Numbered from the stretch's first letter, positions 45,001-59,431 are shown. The stretch: 64,000 nt of DNA from Allantophomopsis cytisporea (GCA_024752435.1 CP103023.1:2170001-2234000); one strand, 5' to 3'. Notes: a model not told the origin generated them from the sequence alone. A program made the numbers and translations.

Positions 45001-47729
45001 GAAAACCCAGCGTTTTCGACTTCCAGTCGTCTGTACCTCCTCTACTTCTACCATAGTCTTCTCATTTCCCTTCTCAGCCATTTGCTCGCGAGTCTCCATG
45101 TTGCGGAACATGTCTCCTTGTCCAAGGGCAGAAGCGCCCGCCTCTGAGCGTGTATCAATGTCTCGACTTCCAAAATATCCTCCTTTCTTATCCTCGCCGT
45201 AGATATAGGCACCGGGACCAAGCAATCGGTCGTTGGCGCCTCCAGGTGTGATATCGTCACCGTTGTCTGATGGCTCGGGGTATCGCCCTGCAACAAAGCC
45301 TCGCTCACTGAGTCTTGCAATCTCAGCCCAACATCTCTCACTGAGGAAAATACCAGTAGCACCAATTCTAGCCTCGTTGCCAGGCCATCTCTTCTCCTCA
45401 ACCACAAGTTCAACCTTCTCCTTCTCACTGCCAACTAGAATAGTCTCTGACTCAGCCAGACCAAGGAACTCGCCAAAAGGCAAGAAGATACTGAAGTCTG
45501 CATTGCGAAGACGTTGACTGATTTCCGCGATTCCGAATGTCTGGATCTGTGTTCGGACACACTTGCTATCAAACTGGTTGGCAATGCGACGATCGTTGGG
45601 TTTGAGACAGAACACAAAGTATGGATTCGTATTTGGCGCCGTGAGGGATTTGATGACGTTGTCAAGTGATGACAAATATTGCGCCGCAGCACCTTGCTCA
45701 ACGTTACGACTCCTTTTGCTTTTCGTGTCGCCCTCACCAAACTCGCTGCCCTCTTCAACTGGGGACGTATCGCCCTTACCACCAAATCGAGCAGGTCGGT
45801 CTCCTTTCTTTCGCATAACACTCGGTTGTCTCAATGGTTTTGAGCTGACCTGAGCTTGCATGACGGTCGTCCTTTCTTTGGGATGAACAGTGGTTTGCAA
45901 GGCTTCTTGTCCAAAAAGCTCCCTCACGAAGTCACTCTTGGTAGAGTTGATAAGGTTCAGCAAGTCGCCAGAAATGACTGATCCGTTATCTTCAACTAAT
46001 CCACTGATCGGATACTCGACCTCACCAGCAAAGTGCTTGATGGTGAAACCAGCAGATGCATTGTGGGTAGCAAAGTTGCTTCCTGGAAGTTTTGTGGTGG
46101 CACTACCAACTGAAATGGCAGGATTCTTGCCCTCGAATCTTTTACGCAGCGTCTCCAAAAGCTGCATATCAGTCTTGTTGCGTCGAGCTTGGTCATCTAA
46201 AATGGTGAGAATACCATTGCTGTGCTTGAGAAGACCCTTGACTGCATCCGAATTGTCGAAGTAGCTGGTCGCTGGGACACTAACTTCCTCGCTTTCTAAG
46301 ATGTCCGCCTTGCGTTCAAAGAAGCTTTGTAGAGTGAAGTTGTACAAAGCCTCGGTGGCTGCGTTATTGAGGAGTTGGTCCAAGGTATTGCCAGTGGAAG
46401 ATACCTGGGAGAAACCAGGGAAATCCACAATTGAGATTGTGTTTGCTACAGATTCTTCTGCAGCACAGATCTTCTGGTTGGTATGCTCAATGATGTAAGC
46501 AACCAAGAGCGAGTAAAGCGTCTTAGCAAGCTCATCCGCATTTTCCCTTGCACCCTTTGGATCCAACATGATTGTGACCCTCTCTCTTTGTAGGATCTTT
46601 GTCTTGTAACCCAAAGTTGTCTGAAGATCCCGAGCGCTCACTCCAAGGAAGGCTGCAATTATAGCCAGAACATCGGAATTCTTCACGGCAGTGATTAGCT
46701 GACCACCCTCATGAGAGTATCCACCGCTATCGTCACCAGTTGGGGTTGTGTCTTCCGTTGTTTCAAACTCCAATTGACCAATATGTAAAATACTGGCCAT
46801 GATTTGGCAGATTTCGGCAATTTCGCTCCTAGGGAACTCCAACTTCCGAAGAGCCGTCTTGAATAGCTGGAACCCTTCGGCATCGTTAATTCCAACCTTC
46901 AATTGCGTTGGGTGACCCAAGTATCTCCATCTCTTTTGTGTTGCCGCCCCTCCCAATGAAGCTCTGTTACCAGCACTGTGGAGGGCATCGGATACGGAGC
47001 CATTTGTAATATTCAGGCCCAAATGAGACTTCTCTGCAGGACTTGTACCCGCCAAAAGATAATACAGAATGTGAAAGTTTCGCTCTCCAGTAGGTACCCT
47101 GGCCACACGGCTTCTTTCTAATCGATGATCGAGCAGCTTTCCTCCGAGAAGGGTAGGATTCGTGCTAGCCGCCGTATCATATTGAAGTTCGTAAAAGAGA
47201 CCCGCTTTGGAAGCAGTTGGTGTTGTTGCGGTTTTGGTTGTAGTGAGAGTATCAAAAACATATGCAGCGAGTGAAAGTTTGGTTGAGAGAGGAGTTCCAG
47301 ATTTAGAGAGAAGAGCTGACAAAAGATGAGATCTAATAGTCGTCTTTCCAGATCCTGACTCTCCACTGCAACAAAGTTAGTTTCGTTCTTCTCCAATTCC
47401 CTTTTCTTCTTCAAAACGGTAGATACTTACAGAAATACTACTGCCTGGTTCTCCGATCGAGCTCCCAAACGCGCCCATGCTTTGTCGGCAATGTCTTCAG
47501 CTCCGCCCATAGCACTTCCTTCTTTGCCGCCATTTGGACCCTTCGAGGACGAAGTATAGGTGTTTAAAGAGATCAACGCATGTGACGATAACTGAGCAGT
47601 CGGATAAGATGCGTGGAATCGACTGGCAAGGTGTGCAGTGATATGTGTATCGGATTGAAGATGTGCTGGTAGTGCGGGTAGGGAGGGCTGAGAGTGAGCG
47701 CCTCCGGTACTTGGAACGTTCAACGCCAT
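42039..47729 (-). CDS. chsV: Class V chitin synthase with N-terminal myosin-like motor
   Basis: Exons 47729-47431, 47365-42135 and 42070-42039 (introns 65 and 64 nt) encode 1853 aa. Domains in order: myosin motor-like region (to about 760) with an intact P-loop GESGSGKTT (101-109); two membrane helices; cytochrome-b5-like domain; then the chitin synthase core with QRRRW (about 1555-1559), DADT and membrane helices. A DEK_C domain ends it (DDAILAEIREILKTADL...YINSATEALLSGQL). The last 11 residues need the final splice. It polymerises UDP-GlcNAc into chitin at the plasma membrane; the motor part aids delivery to hyphal tips and septa. Start chosen at MALNVPSTGG, since upstream in-frame codons lack ATG. 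Older schemes call this class VI. Head-to-head with chsVII. Confidence 0.95.
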
Positions 47730-50700
47730 ATTGAACAGGCCGACCAAGTCCCCAATGGACCTCTAATCGTACGGTGATCGCAAAAATGGCAAGATGGAGC
47801 TTTCTATGTCGATTTCATGAAGATAAGGTGTTGTCCTGGGCAAATAGCCTGCAAAGAAATCCCCTGGGTAACGGATGAGGCCGGGGAAGAATTCCTAGTA
47901 CCGCGTACTTCAACAGTTGACAGGATTAACGAACGTCGAAGGAAATGAATGTCGATTGGGGTTTGAGGAGATAGGATATAACGACAGTTTGAATGTCCAC
48001 GTCGCGAAAAGGTGGAAGGACAACGATCAACGAAATGGGCTTCAGGACATCAACTTTGGAATGGAGAAGATATTTTGAGGTAGCGAGCGAGTGTGGTGGT
48101 GGTGGTGGTGGTGCTGGTTCTTGTTGATTTGACCGGGATTGGTATTCATACGGGTAAGGAGGGTTTAGTTGTAAGGTCGGCATGTTACATGGGCACACTA
48201 GTTCTGGAGGGAGGGGGGGCAGTTCAAGAGGAAGAGACCTTCCGATGCAGTCAGTCCTTTACGCAGCCACGGGAGCAAGGTTGGATGGGCATTTCATTGT
48301 ACTGGTTTACTGGTGTACAATGTACATTTGTTTGGCGTGTGTTTTTACGAAGAACCAATCGTCGGAAGATTATAGAAGTCAGGCTCGAAAGGGTTATATT
48401 TTTCTGTCTTTTCATAGGCTGATCTTCTCCTTCCTGCTTTCTCTTTCTCTTTCTTCTTTCTCTTCTTTTTCACGCTTTTGACTTGCTTGACGTCCGGATG
48501 TTCTGGTATTAGATATGTAGTTATGTATTCACCTTTGACTTTCACCTAGGTAGGTGCCTTACCTACCTTACCACCATACCTATCTATGTATGTTTTGGTG
48601 CCTGGGAGGTGTGAGTGAGTGAGAATGGGAGTGGGAGTGGGAGTACCAAACTTGATGGTATGGTGGTACACACAGCGTAGAGGAGAGGGGCTCCCTGGAG
48701 TATTGTCCCGAGTGGTTGAGAGTGTGAGGAGCCTGTGAGGAGCCTGTGAGGAGGTGGAGCATTGTCTGGTAGACGAGCTTAAAAATTTAAGGTCGTCCCC
48801 TAGGAGAGCAGTGGGGCCTCCTGGTGCGCTGCAATTGTTTGGATCGTGTTGGGTTGTGCTGGCTTATTTTAGACATTCCCACCCACTCGCTGCCCGCAGC
48901 TTCAGCTAGAGTAGTAGAGTAGTAGCCTACTGGTGTGTGCATGAATCAGCATTGCCACGCGCTGCTTCAATGGGACGAATGGCTGTGAGTGTAACTGCCT
49001 TAACGAGCCCCAGTTTTCACCGGAAAACCCAAAAGATCCTCCCAAAATATGGTCAATGGTGAATGCGCAGCAGCGAGAATACGAGATTCTAAAGTAATCC
49101 ATCCATACGGGAAAGGATAAAAAGTAAAAAGGGTCAGAGGCATTGTGTCTCCATGGAGAGAGAACACAGTTGTGTTTTCGAGTCAACGTAAACAAGAACT
49201 GTCTATATGCCGTAAACAATTATCCAATACACGCTCTCAATATGGCAAATCCAGGTGGAAACAACAAGGTGACAAAAAAGTGGCCACAGCAAAGGCAGAG
49301 AGAATAACAATGATATGGGAGAAGAAAAAGAAAAAATCAAACTACCGAATCAACACTGAGAAAAACTCGGTGAGAAGAAATGAACAGTGAAGCAATTTCA
49401 ACATAGCGAGCATAAGAACTGTCATGATGAGACAGAGCAGATTAAATTCCGACTTTTTCTTCGCGTTTCTCGTCCTAGAAGGATGACGGACACCATCCGT
49501 CAATATCCTTTTTATCAACTCTACGCTGTAATATGCTCGGAAGGAATTGAGGGTATGTTTTCAATCGAGAGACATCGTGAAGCCCTGCTCGCACAGTGCA
49601 CAGAATTATGTCGCGTTGGTCGGCGCTTCTTCAATGCTTCACCGCGTACTGCAAGGATGCTTCCTCTACGCAGTACGGCGGAATCGGGTAGATCGCCTTC
49701 TACTTACCCCTGAATCCTTCCAGAAGATCGCATGCTCCTGGCGTGTGTCATGATGCTGGAGTATTGCGAAGAATATTTAATGTATGTATGGATATTCTGT
49801 TGTATTATTCACCACCTCCACACCTTCACACGGCGATGAAAATTCGAGCCAAGCTGTTGTGTCGTATGTTTTGCTTTTGCAGATAAGAGTACCCCAGATC
49901 GTCGATAAAGAATGGTCTTGCATGAAAATCTTGGATAATCAGTGGCAGTAGTGAGGAGCATGTCAGTACATACGGAGCAGCGATCGTCACGTAAGTCTTA
50001 AAGGGTTTCGGCCTCTGTGCTGCAGATGGAGATGCAGGAATTCGGCTAGTTCAGCTACGCCAACAGCATGATCTTCGAAACCTGGATGTATGTAAGAACG
50101 ACCATGGTCATGGTGTCGTGGTGGGTGAGGGAGGTGATGCCCGTGATGACCGTGACGGGATATCAATTCAATCACTCCACCACCTTCTCACCAACTTCTC
50201 TTTTCATCTTTGTCTCAACTATTCGCAATCACGAACAGACTGTCAATTGGCATGGTCGCGGCGGGTGATGATGTGTTTGTTTTAGACTGACCAGAGGGGA
50301 AATGCTATGGTCGAGAGCGGTTGACACTTCGAGATGTGGAGTGCGGAATAAGTAGAGTTTTGCACAAAGTCGTAAGGTTCCTGGTCGTGCTTGTCCTTAG
50401 CCTCGGTCCTCAAGTGAGATGTTTAACGCCCCTGTTAGTCCCGTTAGCAGTGTTTTGCAAAAATAGGACTCGTCGCCGCTTTGTTCTGTATGATACATCC
50501 ATACGCATTAATCCTCTCAAGTCGAGTCCTTCTTCGTATCGAAGGCTAGTGGAGACTGCAAGCTTGTCTGACTTGACGTTAATCTGCAAATGAATGAAGA
50601 GACGATTGTCAAATCGTGTCCGCCTCCCGTCAGAAGGCGTGAAAAGCGAAGCAGCCACTGGAATGAGTATGCTGATGCTTATGTAGTCAGTCAGGGTGTG

Positions 50701-51735
50701 TAAATATTTATAGCTCTGACAAAAGTCTTGTATGTCTACCTGAGTAGGTACTCTCTATTGTTTGAGGCACTGCACACCTACTAATACTCGATAATGCCAA
50801 GTTGGGAAAAGTAACGGAGTAATTATTTCTATCCATAGATCAGATCCAGATCCAACTGCCACGGACAGCATGGCAAACATGAACAATCTACTTAGCAAGG
50901 CAAACCTTATGAAGACCTTAAATGTACGGACGAATACAATGGAATACCTAGGACTTTTATCTGGAGAGAACACTCAACCCAAGAATGAATATCAACACCC
51001 TGCCTGAATCCATACCTTCATAAAGGGAGGAGAAGGGATTGGTAGAGTAATATCAATACGTATTCGTAAAAGAAGAGAAAGAAATAGACAGAAAAGTATG
51101 TAAGAAAAAAAAACGAAGCATGAATATCATGGCATTGAGGCTACTACCACTTACTGCGTACTAGTGTTCTGACCCTCTATTGACCCTGTCCATTTTCCGA
51201 GCAGAGTCGTGAAGCGTGAAGGGGTGTTTTGCGGCTGTGGATTTGGCGCGCCCCGATAATATTCATACCACATCCCATACGACGGTGTTGCTACTGGCCG
51301 ACCGCGAGAGCTTGTCTGTCAGCGACTACCTTACCTTGACTCTACCCACACTACATTGAGCACTCTGCCAATAATTCCGGAGACATCACCAGTCCTCGTT
51401 CTCCATCTTCGACATTGTTGTTGCATCTTCATCCACCTCATTCGTTTCGGTGGTGTATCTTGCTTCAATAACTCGCCTCACTGTTTACCCTCTTGTCTCT
51501 CGTTATTCAACATTGCACATTCTCTGAATTGTGATTGTCTGGCGAAATACACCACAACCGCCACAAGAATATTTTAATTCTGTGTCTTGTCGATCTATCG
51601 ATAAATCATAATATTCGATATCTACAACATTGAGCGTCATATTCCCGACCGGACCGACTGCGAAGTCAACAATAAACACACCCCCTCTCTGGCATCTTTG
51701 CCTTGACATAGAGGAGAATCCTCTCGTTTCTCAAG
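47730..51735. promoter_or_regulatory. 4.0-kb bidirectional intergenic region of the chitin synthase pair
   Basis: The region lies between the start codons of chsV (-) and chsVII (+) and must hold both promoters and long 5' leaders. Seen within it: a (GTG)n run at about 48091-48113, CT-rich runs near 48425-48475, an AGGTA/TACCT-rich patch (48546-48590), and pyrimidine-rich leader-like sequence from about 51330 to 51735. No gene is supported in between; open frames such as 49387-49713 have no recognisable features. Confidence 0.6.
48091..48113 (+). repeat. (GTG)n microsatellite
   Basis: About seven GTG/TGG units, in the chitin synthase intergenic region. Confidence 0.8.
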
Positions 51736-54700
51736 ATGGCGGGCAACAACCGCATGTCCTCCTTCTCCGCGGCATCAGGAGGTCCTCGAAACACTATGTC
51801 GGCGGTTCAACAATCATCACAAGTTTCGACCACTACACTTCTGAACGCCGTGCACAATATCTACACCTCCGCACAGCCATACCCGCTCGATGCCAGTACC
51901 AGTCTGGTAGTCAACACCTGGCTCACAGCCGTCAATCCCGACCATGAAGGACGAATTGGAGGAACCGTTGATCAGGCCTTGGCAACAAGAGCATGGGAGC
52001 ATGCGAGAAGACGTGCCGAAGATGGCTGTATTGTTTTGGGGTGAGAAATGAAATGTAATATTCTATGGAGAAAAAGAGTACTGACAACATACAGATCACT
52101 ACACGAGTCGACACCCTCGATTCTTGCACCTTTCCTGTCAACCTTGCCACTTGCAATGCCAGAGTCTTTATATGTTGCCTTAGGTGCTCTCCGTCCATTC
52201 ATCCATACAGTTTCGCCGCAAAACCATTCCACACCCCGTCAGTCTGCATTGGGTGTTACATTCACCCTTACACTTCATGGAGCCTTGACAGGCGCAACTA
52301 TTGCCTTGTCACAAGGAGGGATCGATACGAAGAAGGGTCTTCTGAATATCCCGTCTGAGGCTGGCTACCGTGCATTCGATGTATTTTACTATCTCCTCAC
52401 ATCGGCATCTACTCCTGCAGAGCGTGAGTTTTTGGGACTGCAATCTGCTTCAAGTTATGCCCTCCTCTCAAAATCGGGAACATATGATCCACCATCATAT
52501 TTGCCTACAGCGGACGATGCTGCCGCAGCTGATGATTTCCGAGCGTCATTGAAGGCCATTGGCATCAAGGGAGCAGCCCACCGAGACTTAATCTCCATCC
52601 TGGCTGGACTTCTAAAACTTGGTGATACTGTTAGCTTCCACGTTGACGAGGATGTCTTGGAAGAGCTGTGTGAAGATATTGGAGGCTTGCTTGGACTTGA
52701 ACCAGAGGTGCTTATCAAACAATGTTCAACCGACGAAAGGGAGACCTTGATTGGCAGCCTTTATGAGGCTTTGGTTGATTGGGTTATTCTCAAGGCCAAC
52801 GAAGCTATTGCGATAGAGATGGCTCACTTGAAAGAAATGGACTCTTCTAGTGAAAGCGGCCCTGGCATAAGTACACCAAACACCGACGATGATCACGCAG
52901 ACACTGTATGCATCACAGTCCTCGAAATTCCAGACCCAACGCTTGGAAAGGCAGCATCTATGCGCGGAGTCTTTGATGACACGCAAGGTATCAATGCAGA
53001 GATGAAGGATGATGGTGTAGACGTTGTCGCTGCCGGATCTTCAGTTCTGCGTGAAATGCAGAATGCTGTGGCCGAGGTTGCGCCCGACTTGGGCATTATG
53101 ACTGGTCCATCTGGCAGAGATCGTGAGCATGAGCGTGAGCGTCGTGAAACTGTTTTGGAGAAGGTGGGACGAGAAGGTGAAGAGGATGGATTCTTGAAGA
53201 AGATTCTTTTCCCTGTTGAAGGCCAAGGTGTGAGCCTCGGACGCACCGGACGTATTGATTTACCTGCTGTGCTCGGTAGTAGTCGTGTTTGGTATCATCT
53301 TTCCCTTCATCCCACCGATGACTCCCCGGCAAGTCTTGCAGCACTTCCTTCAACAACATCTGCTTGGTCTGCAGGAACAGTCTCGCGCCAACTTCGCTCT
53401 TGGCGATTGCCAGAATGGGCCAATCGTAGAAACAAGAACCTTGACTTCACTGCTGATTTTGACGTTGAAGAGTTCTGTCAACGCTATGAGCCTCTCGGCT
53501 GCGGCGATGGCCGCGAAGGAATTGAAAGCTGGATTATGGAGCGTGGCTGGAGTAATGGTGAAGTTGTCATTGGCACGGAGAGAATTTGGATGCGCGAAAG
53601 TGCCTGGTGGGATGCTGAGTCTATGCTTGATCTAAAGCCAATGGACCAAGTACAAAATCCTTTCCTTGGACCAATGGACACTGGGTACTCTTCAAATGGC
53701 CCAAATGCCAATGGAAGTGGCTTCTTCCCTGGCCCCGAGGCCGAGCCTGGTGTCAGAGACGGGTTACTTTCCCATCAGCCTGGCATGGACCAGCAACCTG
53801 GAGCTGCACGCTCTATTGCGCCAACATCTCGCAATGTCAGTGGCGGAGACTATGGTCTTGGTTTCAAGGGAGACGTCAAGCGTGGTGATGTTTACTACAA
53901 CAACGACCTTGGTGAATTTGTCAACACTTTGGATCCTGAGCTTGCGGAGCCAAAAACACTTACCACTGAGGAAATCAGTAAGGCAAGACGTGTATGGGTC
54001 GGATTTGTCTGGGCCCTCACTTTCTGGATTCCCTCTTTCGTTTTACGTTACGTTGGCCGAATGAAGCGACCTGATGTTCGTTTCGCTTGGAGAGAAAAGA
54101 TTGTACTCTGCTTGATCATCTTATTTCTTAACGCCTTTGTTATCTTCTTCATTATCGAATTTGGTAAATTACTCTGTCCGAACTCCGATAAAGCCTGGAA
54201 TGCCAAAGAAGTTGCCACTCACACAGGCACCAACGACTACTGGGTCAGCATTCACGGCAAGGTTTACAATCTTTCGAAGTTCTGGAAAATCCAGCACAGT
54301 GACAGCACTATTGATACCACGCAATCCAACATGCTGCCTTTCGCTGGAGAGAACTTGGATGCATACTTTATGGCTCCTCTCTCTGTGGCATGCGAAGGGC
54401 TTGTCGATGACGATTTCACTCTTCTCTCAAACACCACCATCACAAATGAGAATGCCGTTCATCTTTCCGGGCCCACTCTTCAGACTGACACGACCAGCGC
54501 CTTGTACAAAGAGTCTTGGTATGCAGACGTGTTCCTGCCTAAGATCAAGACATTCTACAAGGGTCAGCTTGTTGTCAAGAGAAACAAAATCAAGGATGAA
54601 GGCCAGAATGACTCGCATTACTGGTTCATTCTTCATGGAAAGCTCTATGACTTGACCGATTATTTTTACACAATTGATACTTACGGAGATACCTATACAA

Positions 54701-57158
54701 AATACCAGTTCCTGGATAGCGACTTTACTTCACTTATAACAGAGAATCCTGGTCTTGATATCACCAAGGACTACAAGAGCCTTTATAATGCCGCAAACTC
54801 CACTGAAAAGGTAACACTGGACAACAACATCAACTGCATAACTAATCTCTTCTACGCTGGTGTTCCTGATTTTCGAGATGACGCTTTGTGTCAAGTTACC
54901 AATTACATATTGTTGGCAGCTACTATCATTATGTGCTCTGTCATTCTCGCCAAGTTCATTGGTGCTTTGCAATTCGGCTCTAAGCGTCGTCCCGCCATGC
55001 AAGACAAGTTTGTTATCTGCCAGGTTCCGGCTTATACTGAAGGCGAGGAGTCTCTCAGAAAGGCACTTGACTCGCTTACAGCCCTTCAATACGACAACAA
55101 GAGAAAGCTCATCTGTGTAATTTGTGATGGTATGATTGTCGGAGGTGGAAATGATCGACCAACACCGAAGATTGTTCTCGACATTCTTGGTGTAGACCCT
55201 AAAATCGATCCTCCTGCGCTTCCATTCAAGTCTGTTGGTCAGGGCAGTGAGATGCTTAACTACGGAAAGGTCTACTCGGGTCTTTATGAATACGAAGGCA
55301 ATGTTGTTCCATATATGGTCGTTGTCAAGGTTGGCAAAGAATCCGAACAGACAAAGTCCAAACCAGGAAATCGTGGAAAGCGAGATTCTCAAATTCTGCT
55401 CATGAGCTTCCTCAATCGTGTTCACCACCGCACTCCAATGTCCCCTCTCGAATTAGAAATGTTTCACCAGATCAACAACATTATCGGTGTTGATCCAGAG
55501 CTTTATGAGTACATTCTCATGATTGATGCCGATACGAGTGTTAGAGAGGACTCTCTTAACCAGCTTGTAGCTGCATGTGCCAACGATGCGAAGATTGCTG
55601 GTCTTTGTGGTGAAACAAGTTTGGAAAATGAAGAACAATCTTGGTGGACAATGATTCAGGTTTACGAGTACTATATTTCCCATCATCTTGCCAAAGCTTT
55701 CGAATCTCTCTTTGGCGGTGTCACCTGTTTGCCCGGTTGGTAAGTCAAATCCCATTCTCCAGCCATCGAAACTTGTCACTAATAAGCTGCAGTTTTACTA
55801 TGTACCGTCTGCGAACAGCTGATAAGGGCAAGCCTTTGATCATTGCTGATGTCATTGTCCAAGAATACAGTGATGGCAATGTCGACACGTTGCACAAGAA
55901 GAACTTGTTGTCTCTTGGAGAAGATCGTTTCCTTACTACCTTGATGACTAGACATTTCCCATATATGTCGTACAAGTTTGTTCCAGATGCCTACTGCAGT
56001 ACTGCTGCCCCCGAAACTTGGAGCATTCTTTTGTCTCAGAGACGTAGATGGATCAACTCTACCATCCACAACTTGGCAGAACTTATGTGGCTTAAGGACA
56101 TGTGTGGTTTCTGTTGTTTCTCTATGCGCTTCGTTGTCTTCATCGATCTCTTCGGAACTATCATTATGCCTGCAACTTGTGGTTATTTGGGTTACCTTAT
56201 CTACAAGGTCGCAGCGCATAAAGGTCAATTCCCTATGATTTCAATTGTTATGATAGCAGGTGTTTATGGTCTACAAGCATTGATCTTCCTCTTGAAGAGA
56301 CAATGGCAACATATTGGATGGATGATTATTTATCTCACGGCTTTCCCAATCTACTCCTTCGTTCTTCCTATCTATTCATTCTGGAACCAGGACAACTTCT
56401 CGTGGGGTAACACTCGTGTTGTCGTGGGAGAGAAGGGTAACAAGCAGATTGTCGCTGTTGATGATGAAGGCTTTGATCCACGTTCCATCCCTCTCCAGAG
56501 ATGGGACGACTACGCAGCTCAGAACAACCTCCCAGGACGTCGTGGAAACGGCGCTGAGAAGAGCTTCTATAGCGGTGGAGGTTACGATGACGGTTATGAG
56601 ATGGATGATATGAAGTCTATGTACTCATCCGTCAAGCCTGCCTCGACCATTCTCACCGGCTTCAACAATGGCGGAGGACACCCATATATGCCACCACATT
56701 CACCAGCACCATTCGGCGGCATGGACAACAGACAATCCAGTTACACCATGGCAGGCCGCCAGAGCACACTGTCTCTCGGTGGTGCTGGCCTTGAAACCCC
56801 CCATACTCCATACCAAGACTACCCCAACCGTCAATCCACCGCAAACCTCACGACGGACTCTCCACGCGGCACTATGCGCTCTCCAATCGGCTACAGAGGC
56901 GGAGCACGCTCCCCACTCGCCGGTGATGGAGGCATGTCCCGTCCTCAAAGTACCTTTGACTTCCAGGGCGGCAGTCGTGGCCCATCCGATGAGAGCATCA
57001 TTGAGGCCATCAGAGAGTGTCTCAATGAAGTAGATCTCGATAACGTCACCAAGAAGCAGGTCAGAGCTCTTGTTGAGCAGCGTCTGCAGACGGAGTGTGT
57101 GGGTGAGAGGAGAACCTTCTTGGACCGCATGATTGATAGTGAGTTGGCGAACATGTAG
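51736..57158 (+). CDS. chsVII: Class VII chitin synthase with degenerate motor-like domain
   Basis: Exons 51736-52040, 52095-55739 and 55793-57158 (introns 54 and 53 nt) give 1771 aa. It has the same layout as chsV, but the motor-like part is short and lacks the P-loop: where chsV has VVFLGESGSGKT this one reads CIVLGSLHESTP. A cytochrome-b5-like region, the synthase core with MIDADTSV, CLPGCFTMYRLR (created by the last splice), QRRRW (1399-1403) and membrane helices follow. A DEK_C domain closes it (DESIIEAIRECLNEVDLDN). Between core and DEK_C is a ~150-residue Gly/Ser/Pro-rich linker. Class VII enzymes are partners of class V in hyphal wall integrity and the genes are typically divergent neighbours in filamentous ascomycetes, as here. 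Confidence 0.95.
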
Positions 57159-59431
57159 TTTTGGGGCCATTTTTTTGCGGGAAAATGTTTTGGTCTAGGG
57201 ATGTGGATTGTGGGGAATGCATAAAAGGGGCTCGGTGCCAAATTTCTCTGTCACTCATTTGCATGGCGTTGTGTAGTTGTCTTTTGAGCATTTGTTGGGT
57301 TTTGGAGCGATGTACTGGGTGGATATGTTGCTTAATTTTATATGCGCCATTAGTCATAGATGAAGATATTTATCCTCGATTTTGTTTGATTATTTTTGAC
57401 TTGACTTGACTTGGCTTCGGATGATGTGTTCTGACCGTTTTTTTATGTTGTACTTATCGTGAGGTGAAGTACTGCACGATGTGTGCAAATTCTTTGGAGT
57501 CCATTTGCTGTCTTGCTAATCGTTTATGCTGTAACGACGTAACGTGAGACCTCTGGCCTCAAATGGATTTTACATGACTTGTGTGGATTTGGAGTAAGTC
57601 CAAGATACCAAAGTCCCATAGCGCAAAGGACATTTTGGGCGCTAGATTCATGAAAACTCGTATGTAGCGGGCCGCGCCATCATTTTGAGTATTGATTGTA
57701 CATGGTTTAGTACGCAGTTTATCTTTGAGGGTCGCCATGGTGTCACGCATTGGGCATGCGGCCGTGGACTATTGAAAAACAAACGCCATTGTAGCATCGT
57801 CTCGACCGTATGTTCCAGCTTTATCTCACTTTGACTACGTATGTACATATAATACGACGGTAGCTTGAGTGCATCTCCCCGAGTCTACCGAATATTCCCC
57901 TTACACTTTGTATTTGTGCACGCAGAGAGACATCTGTGCTGCATCATCAAATACCCTCATATATCAATTGAAGATGGGGATTTTCAATGAGGATGGAATC
58001 CAGAACGGACTGTGTAGAAGAAGAAATAGGAAATGAGGCTCTCTTTTTGATTCCTTTAATTCGTTTCATTCGTTTAATGGCATTCTCTGTTCTCGATAGT
58101 GTGAGAAAAGCTCTTCGAGTTGATCTTCCTGCCCGAACCTACCCCCCCACAACAACACGCCAAATATCAATAGCTCGCTCATCCGGCATCCCCAACCGTT
58201 GCAGATCCGGGCGATGGGCCATTTTAGTCTTTCTGCTATTATGGATAATGAGAGGGTTATTGTTGTCGTCGGTTCTTGGAATGAATTTAATTATTGGTCT
58301 TTGTTCACGTCTTTCGACTTCCATTTCCCTTTCTCTTTCTCTATACTTGAGCATGTAGAGAATTGATTATTACATATTCAGGATTAATTCTACTACATCG
58401 TAGCCTGTCTGTCTGTACAAGGAGTACTACTGTCGACGGGCCGCCATTCAAGAGAGTTACTGCGACGTCGTAATGCAATCAATAAATAGTCGTCAGAAAG
58501 TCGCGCCGACCCATATTCCAAGCTTATCCGTTTACCTTAACCTTTTTTCAGTTTGAGCTGCTCCACCCGCTCTGGTCTCTGGTCTACTACGAGCGGCACA
58601 TTTCCAATAATCGGCTTATGGAATACATACTTGGAATGCATACATACGACCTCGTACCTTGTCTTTGTCTTTCTCCACTACCAAACAGCCACCACACAAT
58701 CATTCCATACAGTGACTATAACCAACAGCCACGACGTTGATAGATCCATGTTGGCTCATCCGTGTCTAGGTATGTATGTGCATGAGGTACATATGTATGT
58801 ACAAAGTACACAGTAGCCCTTGATCCTTACCTACCGGGTGGCCATTCCATAACTTGGAGACGAGGTGATAACTGACTGACTCCTCGAGTGAGTAAGTACG
58901 AAGCAGGTAAGCAAGCAGACACACTGTACATCCATATATATATATATATATATGTGTGTGTGCATGCTACAGTATCTAACTAGCCACTTGCTTTTAAATC
59001 TACCTCCAGTGCTTTTCTTCTGTCCTATGACTAAAATATAAGCCTGCCTCTCTCATCTATCTCCCTTTCCTTCCCTCTTCCTTTTCCTCCTTTGTTTCTT
59101 CCTTCCTCGCTCCCCTCGCTCTCGCTCTGGTTCGCTATCTGTTGTCGTTACTCGCAGTATCAGCTGTACCTTGTCAGCCCTGACCAGCACACCATCATTC
59201 GCCATTCACGACCCTGTTTACCGCCAGCATCCACCTCTATAACCCCGGTCTATGACCTCAGCAGTAGCACCAAAATAAATTGCATATCCAAATAAAGACA
59301 GACGGTGACAGCAAATCAATTCTTGTTGTGGAAAGAGGAATAGATATTTCCTAGAATCCCCTCGATCAATTGAATTGCCTTGAAAAGCAGTATACACACC
59401 AAGGAGAGATTTTCAACTCAGCTTCTCGAAA
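57159..59431. other. 2.3-kb intergenic, chsVII 3' flank and GH128 promoter
   Basis: No gene seen. The GH128 side has a pyrimidine-rich stretch (59048-59130) and an AT microsatellite, consistent with a promoter and a long leader. Confidence 0.5.
58934..58961 (+). repeat. (AT)n(GT)n microsatellite
   Basis: About ten AT units followed by four GT units, upstream of the GH128 gene. Confidence 0.85.
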
